A stretch of DNA of 64,000 bases, from contig NZ_CP097870.1 in assembly GCF_029223545.1 (NCBI RefSeq), positions 1,364,001-1,428,000 on the forward strand, in the 5' to 3' direction. The position numbers and the translations under genes are program-made. The notes beneath the pieces are model-generated. The model was not told where the DNA came from. It ran no database searches and worked only from the letters and a program-made list of their open reading frames with translations. This DNA is from Thauera sp. GDN1. Lineage in GTDB: Bacteria > Pseudomonadota > Gammaproteobacteria > Burkholderiales > Rhodocyclaceae. Shown here piece by piece: positions 1 through 7,802 of the stretch. Each line of letters opens with the position of its first letter. Position 1 is the first letter of the stretch.

Positions 1-77
1 CCCGAACAGGACCGTGAAACACCCGTGCGCCGATGATAGTGAGGTCCGCCCTCGTGAAAGTAGGTCATCGTCAGACT
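1..77 (+). rRNA. rrf: 5S ribosomal RNA, 3' part (cut by window start)
   Basis: The window opens inside a 5S rRNA. The conserved loop-B/C region (CCCGAACAGGACCGTGAAAC) is followed by a GCGCCGATGATAGTG-type segment and the GAAAGTAGGTCATCGTCAG 3' strand. The 3' end near 77 is inferred from the usual closing helix, whose 5' half lies outside the window. A rho-independent terminator follows at once, so 5S is the last gene of the rRNA operon. Confidence 0.93.
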
Positions 78-89
78 AACCCACAAAAC

Positions 90-126
90 AAACGCCCTGA
101 GCGCCCAACCGCAATCAGGGCGTTTG
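90..126 (+). terminator. Rho-independent terminator of the rRNA operon
   Basis: An 11-bp inverted repeat (AAACGCCCTGA / TCAGGGCGTTT) encloses a 14-nt loop just after the 5S rRNA. The T-run is only three bases, but the position after 5S and the perfect stem make a terminator the natural reading. Confidence 0.85.
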
Positions 127-295
127 GCCGTACACGCAAACGGAAACCGCGCACGAAGGAGTACAAGATTGACGAGGTCTTGCGTTCTACCAAGGTACCG
201 AAAGGTCCGAGGGAGACATGTGCTCGCTGACAGAGACTGCGTGGCTTTCCCTGCGATGCTCGTCAAGAGTGCCCCTTCCAGTCTTCGAGAATACG

Positions 296-568
296 ATGCC
301 CCAACTTCAGCCCAATAACCTGCTGCATGGTGCCACCCTGGAGCGCATTCTCACCGACCTGGTGGAGCGCGTCGGTTGGTCAAGGCTCGGGCAGCGCGTT
401 AACATCCGCTGCTTCAATCACGAGCCCAGCATCGCCTCGAGTCTCAAGTTTCTCCGCCGCACGCCTTGGGCGCGGTCGCAGGTCGAGGCGCTTTACATTG
501 AGACGGTCTACCGAGGGATGGACGCAAGCGATCCCAGGCAGGCCCCCCTGGATCCCGCGGATCGCTGA
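296..568 (+). CDS. VF530-family (DUF2132) small DNA-binding-like protein
   Basis: A 90-residue protein whose core matches the VF530 family pattern: [19 protein letters not shown], then GQRVNIRCF, then [13 protein letters not shown], then VEALY. The family is small, all-helical and found in many proteobacteria, and a member from Vibrio has a solved structure with proposed DNA binding; the cellular role is not established. I chose the ATG at 296 rather than earlier in-frame starts because homology begins right after it. No strong Shine-Dalgarno is visible. It stands alone between the rRNA operon and the convergent carboxyltransferase genes. The last 20 residues, rich in Asp, Pro and Arg, go beyond the family core. 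Confidence 0.82.
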   Translation: MPQLQPNNLLHGATLERILTDLVERVGWSRLGQRVNIRCFNHEPSIASSLKFLRRTPWARSQVEALYIETVYRGMDASDPRQAPLDPADR

Positions 569-877
569 GGGCCCGAAGCAGAACCTGCGGCCGTTCGACG
601 CCCTTGTCCCTCATGCCCTGCGCCGCGCATCAAGGGCAGGGAGACCATCGTTCAGGTCGTGCAGTGTCGCGCGGGACCGAGCTGCCATGTTGGAATAGGA
701 CGCGAACGAGGACCGCTGCCATACGGTGGTTGGCATGCACCGAGACGTGTCCGATCACGATCAGGCAGCGGCTCAGGCGTGTGTAGCGACGCCTTCGACG
801 ACCGAGCAAGGGTGGATGCGCCGCGGAACGTCTGACGTGAGCGTCGAGCAAGCAGAGGGTGCCCACGCGCACGATGC
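569..877. other. Intergenic stretch without recognisable gene
   Basis: About 310 bases separate the VF530 gene from the end of the convergent carboxyltransferase operon. Short open frames on both strands have no recognisable protein sequence and are typical of GC-rich DNA. I see no tRNA, no repeat and no terminator with a clear U-tract. Confidence 0.6.
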
Positions 878-1267
878 TCATTCGAATTCGACCACGACCT
901 GGCCCGACTGCACATTGTCGCCCTCGGCGACGCTCAAGGCGGCGATGCGGCCGGCGATCGGTGCTGTGATGTTGGTTTCCATCTTCATCGCCTCGAGCAC
1001 CATCAGTGGGTCGCCGACCTGCAGGCTCTGGCCGCGCTGGGCGATGAGGCGGACCACGATGCCCGATACCGGGCTGCGGCATACCTTCGCTTCATCGACC
1101 GCAGGGTCGTAGGCAACGGACGACGGTGCGGGTGGCGTGCTGGCGACGCTGCCCGAGAGCACGGCCGAACCGATGGGGTAGGCGGGGGGCAGGGTGGTGG
1201 TGTCGGCTTCGGCGGCCTCCACCTCGACCTCGAAAGTCTTGTCGTTGAGCGTGATCCTGAGTTTCAC
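878..1267 (-). CDS. Biotin carrier protein (1.3S-like subunit of carboxyltransferase)
   Basis: A 129-residue biotinyl carrier protein. The C-terminal half is a biotinyl/lipoyl domain with the biotinylation motif EAMKMET, placing the biotinyl lysine at residue 95. The N-terminal part (KLRITLNDKTFEVEVE) resembles the start of 1.3S transcarboxylase and oxaloacetate/methylmalonyl decarboxylase carriers, followed by an Ala/Pro/Thr-rich hinge at about 22-55. The GTG start at 1267 is preceded by AGGA and by no better ATG. It is the last gene of a minus-strand set with the small subunit, 12S-like and 5S-like genes. Its job is to carry carboxybiotin between the two carboxyltransferase active sites. 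The carrier identity is certain; the exact complex is inferred. Confidence 0.88.
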   Translation of the reverse strand: MKLRITLNDKTFEVEVEAAEADTTTLPPAYPIGSAVLSGSVASTPPAPSSVAYDPAVDEAKVCRSPVSGIVVRLIAQRGQSLQVGDPLMVLEAMKMETNITAPIAGRIAALSVAEGDNVQSGQVVVEFE

Positions 1268-1280
1268 CGTGGAGTTCCTG

Positions 1281-1601
1281 TCAATGCACGCGGTGCGAGG
1301 CCTGGATATGAACGCGCCCGACCTGGGCCCAGGTGGCCGAATGCACCAGACGGACCTGGCGGATGCGGGCACGCACGCCGAGGAAGGCGGCGATCGCGGC
1401 GGAGAGGGCGAGCAGTTCTTCTTCGCTGATCTCGCCCTCGGTGACGGCCGGCGCTGTCCCTCGCTGCGTGACCGCAGGCGCGGCCTGCGGCAAGGTGGCG
1501 AGGTGCGCCTCCAGTTCGCTGATGCGCGCCCCGAGTGCGCGCACTTCGTCGCGCAGCGCAGCGATGACGGCGAGGAGTTGGTCCTGGTCGGTCACGTGCA
1601 T
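1281..1601 (-). CDS. Small coiled-coil protein of the carboxyltransferase operon
   Basis: A 106-residue protein I do not confidently recognise. Residues 3-35 form a predicted coiled coil (heptad-like Leu/Ala spacing with many charged residues). An Ala/Pro/Thr linker follows at about 36-55, then a helix-rich C-terminus (SEEELLALSAAIAAFLG) and a basic stretch ending with WAQVGRVHIQ. The tail faintly resembles the C-terminal, carboxyltransferase-contacting ends of OadG or methylmalonyl-CoA decarboxylase delta subunits, but there is no membrane helix. It starts 4 nt after the 12S-like gene and ends 13 nt before the biotin carrier start, so it is very probably a structural or assembly subunit of the same complex. 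Confidence 0.7.
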   Translation of the reverse strand: MHVTDQDQLLAVIAALRDEVRALGARISELEAHLATLPQAAPAVTQRGTAPAVTEGEISEEELLALSAAIAAFLGVRARIRQVRLVHSATWAQVGRVHIQASHRVH

Positions 1602-1605
1602 CTCC

Positions 1606-3153
1606 TCACAGCGGCGTCAGGCCGTGCTTCTTGTGTGGCCGCGGCTCGCGCTTGGTGCGCAGGTATTCCAGCGCCTGGGCGATGTGGCGCCTCGTCAGCG
1701 CCGGCTCGATGACGGCATCGACGAGGCGGCGCTCGGCGGCCACGTAGGGGCTGGAGAAGGTCGCGCGGTATTCGCGGATCAATTCCGCGCGCTTCGCGTC
1801 CGGCTTCTCGGCCTCGTCGATTTCCTTGCGGAACACGATTTCGGCCGCGCCCTCGGCACCCATCACCGCGATCTCGGCGGTCGGCCACGCAAACACGCGG
1901 TCGGCGCCGAGATCCTTGCTGCACATCGCGACGTAGGCGCCGCCGTAGGCCTTGCGCAGGATCAGGGTGATCTTGGGCACGGTGGCCGACGAGTAGGCGA
2001 ACAGCAGCTTGGCGCCGTGGCGGATGATGCCGCCGTACTCCTGCTTCACGCCGGGCAGGAAGCCGGGCACGTCCACGAAGGTGACCAGCGGTACGTTGAA
2101 GGCATTGCAGAAGCGGATGAAGCGCGCGGCCTTGTCCGAGGCGTCGATGTCGAGCACGCCGGCCTGCACCAGCGGCTGGTTGGCGACGATGCCCACCGTC
2201 CCGCCGTTGATGCGCGCGAAGCCGACGACGATGTTGGGCGCGTAACCCGCCTGCACCTCCATGAAATCGTCGAAGTCCACAACGCCCGCGATCACCCTGC
2301 GCACGTCGTAGCCCTGGCGGCCTTCAACGGGCACGAGGGCTTCGAGGGCGGGATTGGCGTCCACGCGGCGGTCGCCTTCGGTCTGAGGCGGGTCTTCCAG
2401 ATTGTTCGCGGGCAGGAAGCTCAGCAGTTTCTTGCACAGCATCACGGCGTGGGCGTCGTCCTCGGCGATGAAGTGGATCACGCCCGAATGCAGCATGTGC
2501 GCGTCCGGCCCGCCGAGCTGTTCGGCCGTGACCTGCTCGCCGGTGACCTGGCGGATGACCTGCGGCCCGGTGATGAAGAGCTGCGCCTGGCGGGTCTGGA
2601 TGATGAAGTCCGTGAGTGCCGGACTGTAGGCCGCGCCGCCTGCGCACGGCCCGCAGATCAGCGAGATCTGCGGCACCACACCCGACAGCAGCACGTTGGC
2701 GTGGAAGACCTTGCCGTAGCCCGACAGCGAGTCGATGCCCTCCTGCACGCGCGCGCCGCCCGAGTCGTTGATGAATACGAAGGGCGAGCCGGTCTTGAGC
2801 GCCATGTGCATGATGTCGGCGACCTTCTCCGAATGCACTTCGCCGGCCGAGCCGCCGGCAACGGTGAAGTCCTGGCTGGCGAGGTGCAGCAGACGGCCGC
2901 CGACTGCGGCAGCGCCGGTGACCACCCCGTCGGCGGGCAGGGACTTGCCCGCCATGCCGAACAGGGTGGCGCGGTGGGCGGCGAAGAGGCCGGTCTCGTC
3001 GAAGCTGTCGGGGTCGACCAGTGCGGCGATACGCTCGCGTGCGGTGAGCTTGCCGGTCTGGCGCTGCCTGTCGAGACGGTCGGCGCCGCCACCGTTTTCT
3101 GCGGTGGCGCGGCGGCGCTGCAGATCGGCGATCTTGTCCTGCATGGTACTCAT
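1606..3153 (-). CDS. Acyl-CoA carboxyltransferase, 12S-like (methylmalonyl/propionyl-CoA)
   Basis: A 515-residue crotonase-fold carboxyltransferase of the PccB/MmdA/12S family. N-terminal and C-terminal carboxyltransferase domains are both complete. Visible motifs include QDFTVAGGSAGEVHSEK, the first oxyanion region INDSGGARVQEGI, the CoA-pocket segment CGPCAGGAAYSPALTDF and, in the C-terminal domain, NQPLVQAGVLDIDASDKAARF and FVDVPGFLPG. It moves a carboxyl group between biotin and an acyl-CoA (propionyl-CoA/methylmalonyl-CoA). The ATG at 3153 has a well-spaced GGAG. It lies between the 5S-like gene and the small coiled-coil protein. No biotin carboxylase subunit is encoded nearby, which argues against an ordinary propionyl-CoA carboxylase. 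Confidence 0.88.
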   Translation of the reverse strand: MSTMQDKIADLQRRRATAENGGGADRLDRQRQTGKLTARERIAALVDPDSFDETGLFAAHRATLFGMAGKSLPADGVVTGAAAVGGRLLHLASQDFTVAGGSAGEVHSEKVADIMHMALKTGSPFVFINDSGGARVQEGIDSLSGYGKVFHANVLLSGVVPQISLICGPCAGGAAYSPALTDFIIQTRQAQLFITGPQVIRQVTGEQVTAEQLGGPDAHMLHSGVIHFIAEDDAHAVMLCKKLLSFLPANNLEDPPQTEGDRRVDANPALEALVPVEGRQGYDVRRVIAGVVDFDDFMEVQAGYAPNIVVGFARINGGTVGIVANQPLVQAGVLDIDASDKAARFIRFCNAFNVPLVTFVDVPGFLPGVKQEYGGIIRHGAKLLFAYSSATVPKITLILRKAYGGAYVAMCSKDLGADRVFAWPTAEIAVMGAEGAAEIVFRKEIDEAEKPDAKRAELIREYRATFSSPYVAAERRLVDAVIEPALTRRHIAQALEYLRTKREPRPHKKHGLTPL

Positions 3154-3223
3154 GCGGTTTTCTCCAGGATGTGGCGCAGGGCGTACGGATTGGGGGCGGG
3201 CGGTTCGAACGCGCGAACGCCCT

Positions 3224-4744
3224 TCAGGCGACCGGCGTCACCGAGACGCGGTGGGAGCGACCATTCACCGTCACGTCATAGCTGATCGGCGTGCGCACCG
3301 GATTGGCACCGGCGTTGCCGGCGGTGGGCGTGGTTCCAGCAGCGCCAGTGGCTTGGGCGGCAGCAGCGGGATCTCGACCCAGGTTCTTTGGCCCGTCACA
3401 ACGGCTGGCGAAGAACTTGGGCGCCACCTGAGGGAACATCGCATGGGTCAGCACGTCCTCGTCGCTGCCGTTGCTGCCGGGCAGAGCGATCGCCGCTTCG
3501 CGCAGTACCTGCCATTCGGGCTTGAGCAGGTCGGCGGGTCGGCAGTCGATCGGCGGCTTCTTCGCCTGCTGCTCGGCCAGCGTCACGACCTCGGGGTCGC
3601 GTGTGCCCGGCGCCTCGCCGTAGTAGCCCAGCATCAGGTCGGCGAACTCGCCCGACATCGCCTTGTAGCGCCCCATCATCACGTTGAACACCGCCTGCGT
3701 GCCGACGATCTGGCTCGATGGCGTGACCAGCGGCGGAAAGCCGGCATCCTCGCGCACGCGCGGCACCTCGATCAGCACCTCGCGCAGGCGGTGCGCAGCC
3801 TTCTGCTGCTTGAGCTGGCTCTCCATGTTGGAAATCATGCCGCCCGGGATCTGGCTGTCGAAGATGTCGGTGTCCACGCCGTGGATGTTGGACATGAACT
3901 CGGCGTAGCGCGGGCGGACGGCCGCGAAGTGGTCGCGGATGCGGCGCAGGCGGTCCCTGTCGAGCCGCGCCTCGAAGCCGGTACCCTCGAGCATCTCCAC
4001 CAGGCTTTCGGTCGGGTTGTGGCCGGGGCCGAGGCTGAGCGAGCTGATCGCGGTATCCACGCAGTCGGCGCCGGCCTCGATCGCCTTCATCAGGCTCACC
4101 AGGGTGACGCCGGTGGTGGCGTGGGTGTGGACATGCACGCGCACGTCCGTGCCGCAGCGCTCCTTGATGCCCTTCACGATGTCGTAGGCCGGTTGCGGCT
4201 TGAGCAGCGCGGCCATGTCCTTCAGGCAGATCGAGTCACAGCCCATCTCGACCAGGCGCTGCGCCATGTCGATGAAGCCCGGCACCGTGTGCAGCGGGCT
4301 CACGGTGTAGCAGATCGTGCCCTGGGCGTGCTTGCCGGTGCGGCGCACCGCAGCGATGGCGCGCTCGAGGTTGCGGATGTCGTTGAGCGCGTCGAAGATG
4401 CGGAACACATCCATGCCGTTCTCGGCGGCCTTGGCGACGAAGCGGTCGACCACCGTGTCCTCGTAGTGCCGGTAGCCGAGCAGGTTCTGGCCGCGCAGCA
4501 GCATCTGCAGGCGGGAGTTTGGGAGCAGGCGGCGGAAAGTGCGCAGGCGCTCCCAAGGATCCTCGTTGAGGAAGCGGATGCAGGCGTCGAAGGTGGCGCC
4601 GCCCCAGCATTCCACCGACCAGTAGCCGGCGCGGTCGATGTCGGCGCAGGCGGGGATCATGTCCTCCAGCGCCATGCGGGTGGCGAGCAGGCTCTGGTGG
4701 GCGTCGCGCAGCGCGAGTTCGGTGATGTCGATGATGCGGGGCAT
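3224..4744 (-). CDS. Oxaloacetate/pyruvate carboxyltransferase, 5S-like (OadA family)
   Basis: A 506-residue member of the pyruvate carboxylase C-terminal/OadA/5S family. The TIM-barrel carboxyltransferase domain shows LRDAHQS (metal-site Asp14), the catalytic lysine segment CLKDMAALL (Lys175) and the metal-binding HVHTH at 204-208. A conserved PYC_OADA domain follows. Unlike OadA of sodium pumps there is no fused biotinyl domain: the C-terminus ends in a short Ala/Gly/Pro linker and a beta segment (YDVTVNGRSHRVSV) that looks like the remnant N-terminus of a carrier. The ATG at 4744 begins the conserved sequence MPRIIDITEL. It is the first gene of the operon and would act on pyruvate/oxaloacetate. 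Confidence 0.88.
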   Translation of the reverse strand: MPRIIDITELALRDAHQSLLATRMALEDMIPACADIDRAGYWSVECWGGATFDACIRFLNEDPWERLRTFRRLLPNSRLQMLLRGQNLLGYRHYEDTVVDRFVAKAAENGMDVFRIFDALNDIRNLERAIAAVRRTGKHAQGTICYTVSPLHTVPGFIDMAQRLVEMGCDSICLKDMAALLKPQPAYDIVKGIKERCGTDVRVHVHTHATTGVTLVSLMKAIEAGADCVDTAISSLSLGPGHNPTESLVEMLEGTGFEARLDRDRLRRIRDHFAAVRPRYAEFMSNIHGVDTDIFDSQIPGGMISNMESQLKQQKAAHRLREVLIEVPRVREDAGFPPLVTPSSQIVGTQAVFNVMMGRYKAMSGEFADLMLGYYGEAPGTRDPEVVTLAEQQAKKPPIDCRPADLLKPEWQVLREAAIALPGSNGSDEDVLTHAMFPQVAPKFFASRCDGPKNLGRDPAAAAQATGAAGTTPTAGNAGANPVRTPISYDVTVNGRSHRVSVTPVA

Positions 4745-5026
4745 GTCGGGGCCTTTGCGGCGGCACGGCACAGGCCTTCGTGAGGCCGGACAGCGACGCT
4801 GCGGGAAGATTGGTGCACCGCAACTATATTCCCCTGCCGCCTCGCGTGCATGACGTGGATCAAACAAGCTGCGCCGACTGCGTCCATCGCGTCACGGCCG
4901 ACGACGAGGGGGGCGATCCGGAGTCATATCCCCGGTATCGGGACACTCGATGCTTTCCGAACGGGATTTATCTCGGCGCCATTTACACAGACAATCACGG
5001 ACCGAATCCGCAACAGGCTCCACGTA

Positions 5027-5920
5027 ATGAACCATCCTCGCTTCAACCCCTATCTGCTGCTCGTCCTCGCCTCGCTCTTCTGGGCGGGAAACATGGTCAT
5101 GGGCCGAGGTCTGAGGGCCGATCTGCCGCCGGTCGCGCTCGCCTTCTGGCGCTGGGTGGTGGCCTTCGCCTGTGTGCTGCCTTTCGCTCTGCCGCATCTG
5201 AAGGCGCAGTGGCCGATGCTGCGCGCGGCCTGGAAGCAGGTGATCTTCCTGGGCGTGTTCGGGGTGGGCTTCTACAACACCTTCTCCTACCTGGCCGTCC
5301 AGCACACCACCGCGACCAGCGCCACCCTGCTCAATTCCTTCATCCCGTTCGCGACCATCGCGCTCGCCTTCGTCTTTCTCGGCAAGCGCCTGACCCGGCC
5401 GGAGGCGCTGGGGGTGCTGGTGTCGCTGTTCGGCGTGCTGCTGCTGATCAGCCGCGGCAGCCTGGAGGTCCTGTTCGGGCTCGGCCTCAACACCGGCGAC
5501 CTGTGGATGCTCGTGGCCGTGCTGACCTGGAGCATCTACACGGTGGGGCTGCAGTGGCGGCCGCAAGGCGTGCATCCGATGCTGCAATTGGCGGCGTTCA
5601 TCTTCGTCGGCCTGCTGGTGATCGCGCCGATGTACGTCTGGGAGATCGCCGAGGGGCGGGTCGTGAACCTGCACGCGGGGGCGGTGGCCGGCATCCTCTA
5701 TGCAGGCGTGATGGCGGCGTTTCTCGGCTTCGTGTGCTTCAACGCGGGGGTGGTCGCGGTGGGGCCGGCGGTGGGCTCGCTGTTCATCCACCTGCAGCCG
5801 GTTTTTGCGGCGATCCTGTCCACGCTGTTGCTGGGCGAGTATCCGGCCTGGTTCCACTACGTGGGCATGGCGCTCGTTCTGGGCGGGATCGCGCTGACGA
5901 TGCGGCGCCCTCGCGGCTGA
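5027..5920 (+). CDS. DMT superfamily (EamA) inner-membrane transporter
   Basis: A 297-residue, strongly hydrophobic protein with about ten transmembrane segments and two EamA repeats. The first starts at LLLVLASLFWAGNMVMGRGL and the second at GDLWMLVAVLTWSIYTVGL; it ends with the typical GIALTMRR basic tail. Family members export amino acids or other small metabolites, but the substrate cannot be read from sequence. The ATG at 5027 was chosen because the conserved first helix begins there and upstream codons are not family-like. It is divergent from the carboxyltransferase operon and 97 nt upstream of the NAGGN operon, which has its own promoter candidate. Confidence 0.85.
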   Translation: MNHPRFNPYLLLVLASLFWAGNMVMGRGLRADLPPVALAFWRWVVAFACVLPFALPHLKAQWPMLRAAWKQVIFLGVFGVGFYNTFSYLAVQHTTATSATLLNSFIPFATIALAFVFLGKRLTRPEALGVLVSLFGVLLLISRGSLEVLFGLGLNTGDLWMLVAVLTWSIYTVGLQWRPQGVHPMLQLAAFIFVGLLVIAPMYVWEIAEGRVVNLHAGAVAGILYAGVMAAFLGFVCFNAGVVAVGPAVGSLFIHLQPVFAAILSTLLLGEYPAWFHYVGMALVLGGIALTMRRPRG

Positions 5921-5978
5921 ACGGGCAGGGGGGGCTGACTGCAGTGCTCCGTTTAAAAATATTTGACCAAAACAATTT

Positions 5979-5987
5979 TGCTAAAAT
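5979..5987 (+). promoter_or_regulatory. Extended -10 promoter candidate for the NAGGN operon
   Basis: The element TGCTAAAAT matches an extended -10 (TGn-TAnAAT) within an AT-rich patch that stands out in this GC-rich DNA. A TTGACC lies 13 bp upstream of the -10, which is too close for a standard -35, consistent with extended -10 usage. The coding start is 30 bp downstream. Confidence 0.45.
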
Positions 5988-6017
5988 GCACATGCTTTCA
6001 ACCAGACAGGAAGTTCA

Positions 6018-7790
6018 ATGTGCGGAATCGCAGGTGAGTTGAGATTCGACGGCGGCACCCCCGACCTCGCGGCGCTGGCGCGGATGAACGCGCAGCAAAA
6101 GGCTCGCGGGCCGGACAACGGCGGCGTGTTCGCCCAGGGCGCGCAGGCCTGGGGTCACCGCCGGCTGAAGATCATGGACCTGTCCGAATCGGCCCAGCAG
6201 CCGATGGTCGATCCCGAGCTGGGCCTGGGCATCGTGTTCAACGGCGCGGTCTACAACCACCCCGAACTGCGCCGCGAGCTCGAGGCCAAGGGCTACCGCT
6301 TCTACTCCCACGGCGATACCGAGGTGCTCCTCAAGGCGTATCACGCCTGGGGTGAGGACTTCGTCTCCCGGCTCAACGGCATGTTCGCGTTCGCCGTCTG
6401 GGAGCGTGACAGCGGCCGTGTGCTGCTCGGTCGCGACCGCCTCGGCATCAAGCCGCTGTACTACGCGCCGATCGAGGGCGGGCTGCGCTTCGCTTCGGCG
6501 CTGCCGGCGCTGCTGGCCGCGGGCGGGCTCGACAGCTCGATCGATCCGGTGGCGCTCAATCATTACCTCTCCTTCCACGCCGTGGTGCCGGCGCCTCACA
6601 CGCTGCTGGCCGGCGTGCGCAAGCTCGCACCGGGTACGCTGATGCGCATCGAGCCCGACGGCCGGCGCAGCGAACGCAGCTTCTGGGCGCTGGACTATGC
6701 CCGCGACGCCACCGACGAGTCGCGCAGCTTCGAGGACTGGACCGAGATCCTGCTCGACGGCCTGCGCGCTGCGGTGAAGCGCCGCCTGGTCGCGGACGTG
6801 CCGGTGGGCGCGCTGCTCTCCGGCGGTGTGGACTCCAGCCTGATCGTCGGCCTGATGGCCGAGGCCGGGGTGAAGGAGCTGCGCACCTACAACGTCGGCT
6901 TCGCCGATGTCGGCGGCGAGAAGGGCAACGAGTTCGAGTACGCCGATATCGTAGCGCGCGAGTTCGGCACGGTGCACGAGCGCATCTTCGTGCCCGAGCA
7001 GGAATTGCTCTCCCGCCTGCCCGAGGCGGTGGCGGCGATGAACGAGCCCATGGTGAGCCACGACTGCATCGGCTTCTACCTGCTCTCCGAGGCGGTGAGC
7101 CGGCACAGCAAGGTGGTGCAGAGCGGGCAGGGGGCGGACGAGGTGTTCGGCGGCTACCACTGGTATCCCAAGCTCGCCGGCAGTGCCGACCCGGTGGCCG
7201 ATTACCTCGCGGCCTTTCGCGACCGCGACCACGACGAGTACCTCGCCACGGTGAATCCGCAGTGGCACGGGGGGGACGCGAGCGCCGCCTTCGTCGCCGC
7301 GAGCTTCAGCGCCCCGGGCGCGGACGACCCGGTGGAGAAGGCGCTGCGCCTCGACACCACGGTGATGCTGGTCGACGACCCGGTCAAGCGCGTGGACAAC
7401 ATGACCATGGCGTTCGGGCTGGAGGCACGCGTTCCCTTCCTCGACCACGAGCTGGTCGAGCTCGCCGCGCGCATCCCGGCGCGCCACAAGCTCGCGCATG
7501 GTGGCAAGGGGGTGCTGAAGGAGGCTGCGCGCAAGCTGATCCCCGACGCGGTGATCGACCGTCCCAAGGGCTATTTCCCGGTGCCGGCGCTCAAGTACCT
7601 GCAGGGGCCGGTGCTCGAGCGCGTGCGCGACGCGCTCTGCAGCCAGTCGGCGCGCGAGCGCGGCCTGTTCCGCAAGGACTACGTCGACACCCTGCTCGCC
7701 GACCCGTCCGCCCACATCACGCCCCTGCGCGGCTCCAAGCTCTGGCAGCTCGGGCTGCTGGAGTGGTGGCTGCAGGCCCATGTGGGTTGA
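6018..7790 (+). CDS. asnO: N-acetylglutaminylglutamine amidotransferase (AsnB-like)
   Basis: A 590-residue class-II glutamine amidotransferase of the asparagine synthetase type. Cys2 of MCGIAGELRFDGG is the N-terminal nucleophile; the glutaminase domain covers about residues 1-200. The synthetase domain carries the ATP-pyrophosphatase motif LLSGGVDSSLIVGLM near 270. Its two downstream partners (GNAT/ATP-grasp protein and M42 peptidase) make it the amidating enzyme of the osmolyte N-acetylglutaminylglutamine amide (NAGGN) rather than asparagine synthetase. That pathway is established in Pseudomonas and rhizobia. It is the first gene of a three-gene operon with a 12-nt gap to the next gene. Confidence 0.9.
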   Translation: MCGIAGELRFDGGTPDLAALARMNAQQKARGPDNGGVFAQGAQAWGHRRLKIMDLSESAQQPMVDPELGLGIVFNGAVYNHPELRRELEAKGYRFYSHGDTEVLLKAYHAWGEDFVSRLNGMFAFAVWERDSGRVLLGRDRLGIKPLYYAPIEGGLRFASALPALLAAGGLDSSIDPVALNHYLSFHAVVPAPHTLLAGVRKLAPGTLMRIEPDGRRSERSFWALDYARDATDESRSFEDWTEILLDGLRAAVKRRLVADVPVGALLSGGVDSSLIVGLMAEAGVKELRTYNVGFADVGGEKGNEFEYADIVAREFGTVHERIFVPEQELLSRLPEAVAAMNEPMVSHDCIGFYLLSEAVSRHSKVVQSGQGADEVFGGYHWYPKLAGSADPVADYLAAFRDRDHDEYLATVNPQWHGGDASAAFVAASFSAPGADDPVEKALRLDTTVMLVDDPVKRVDNMTMAFGLEARVPFLDHELVELAARIPARHKLAHGGKGVLKEAARKLIPDAVIDRPKGYFPVPALKYLQGPVLERVRDALCSQSARERGLFRKDYVDTLLADPSAHITPLRGSKLWQLGLLEWWLQAHVG

Positions 7791-7802
7791 GGACGGCGAA
7801 CG

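Noticed and set aside
569..877. Small proteins in the 569-877 gap on either strand
   Set aside because: No ribosome site, no family motif and frames typical of chance in GC-rich sequence.
1333..3285. A 650-codon plus-strand frame over the 12S-like carboxyltransferase
   Set aside because: Antisense to a complete carboxyltransferase gene and without recognisable domains.
878..4744. Sodium-pumping oxaloacetate or methylmalonyl-CoA decarboxylase
   Set aside because: No OadB/MmdB-like multi-helix beta subunit and no membrane-anchored gamma/delta subunit is present; the combination of two carboxyltransferases with one carrier fits a transcarboxylase better.
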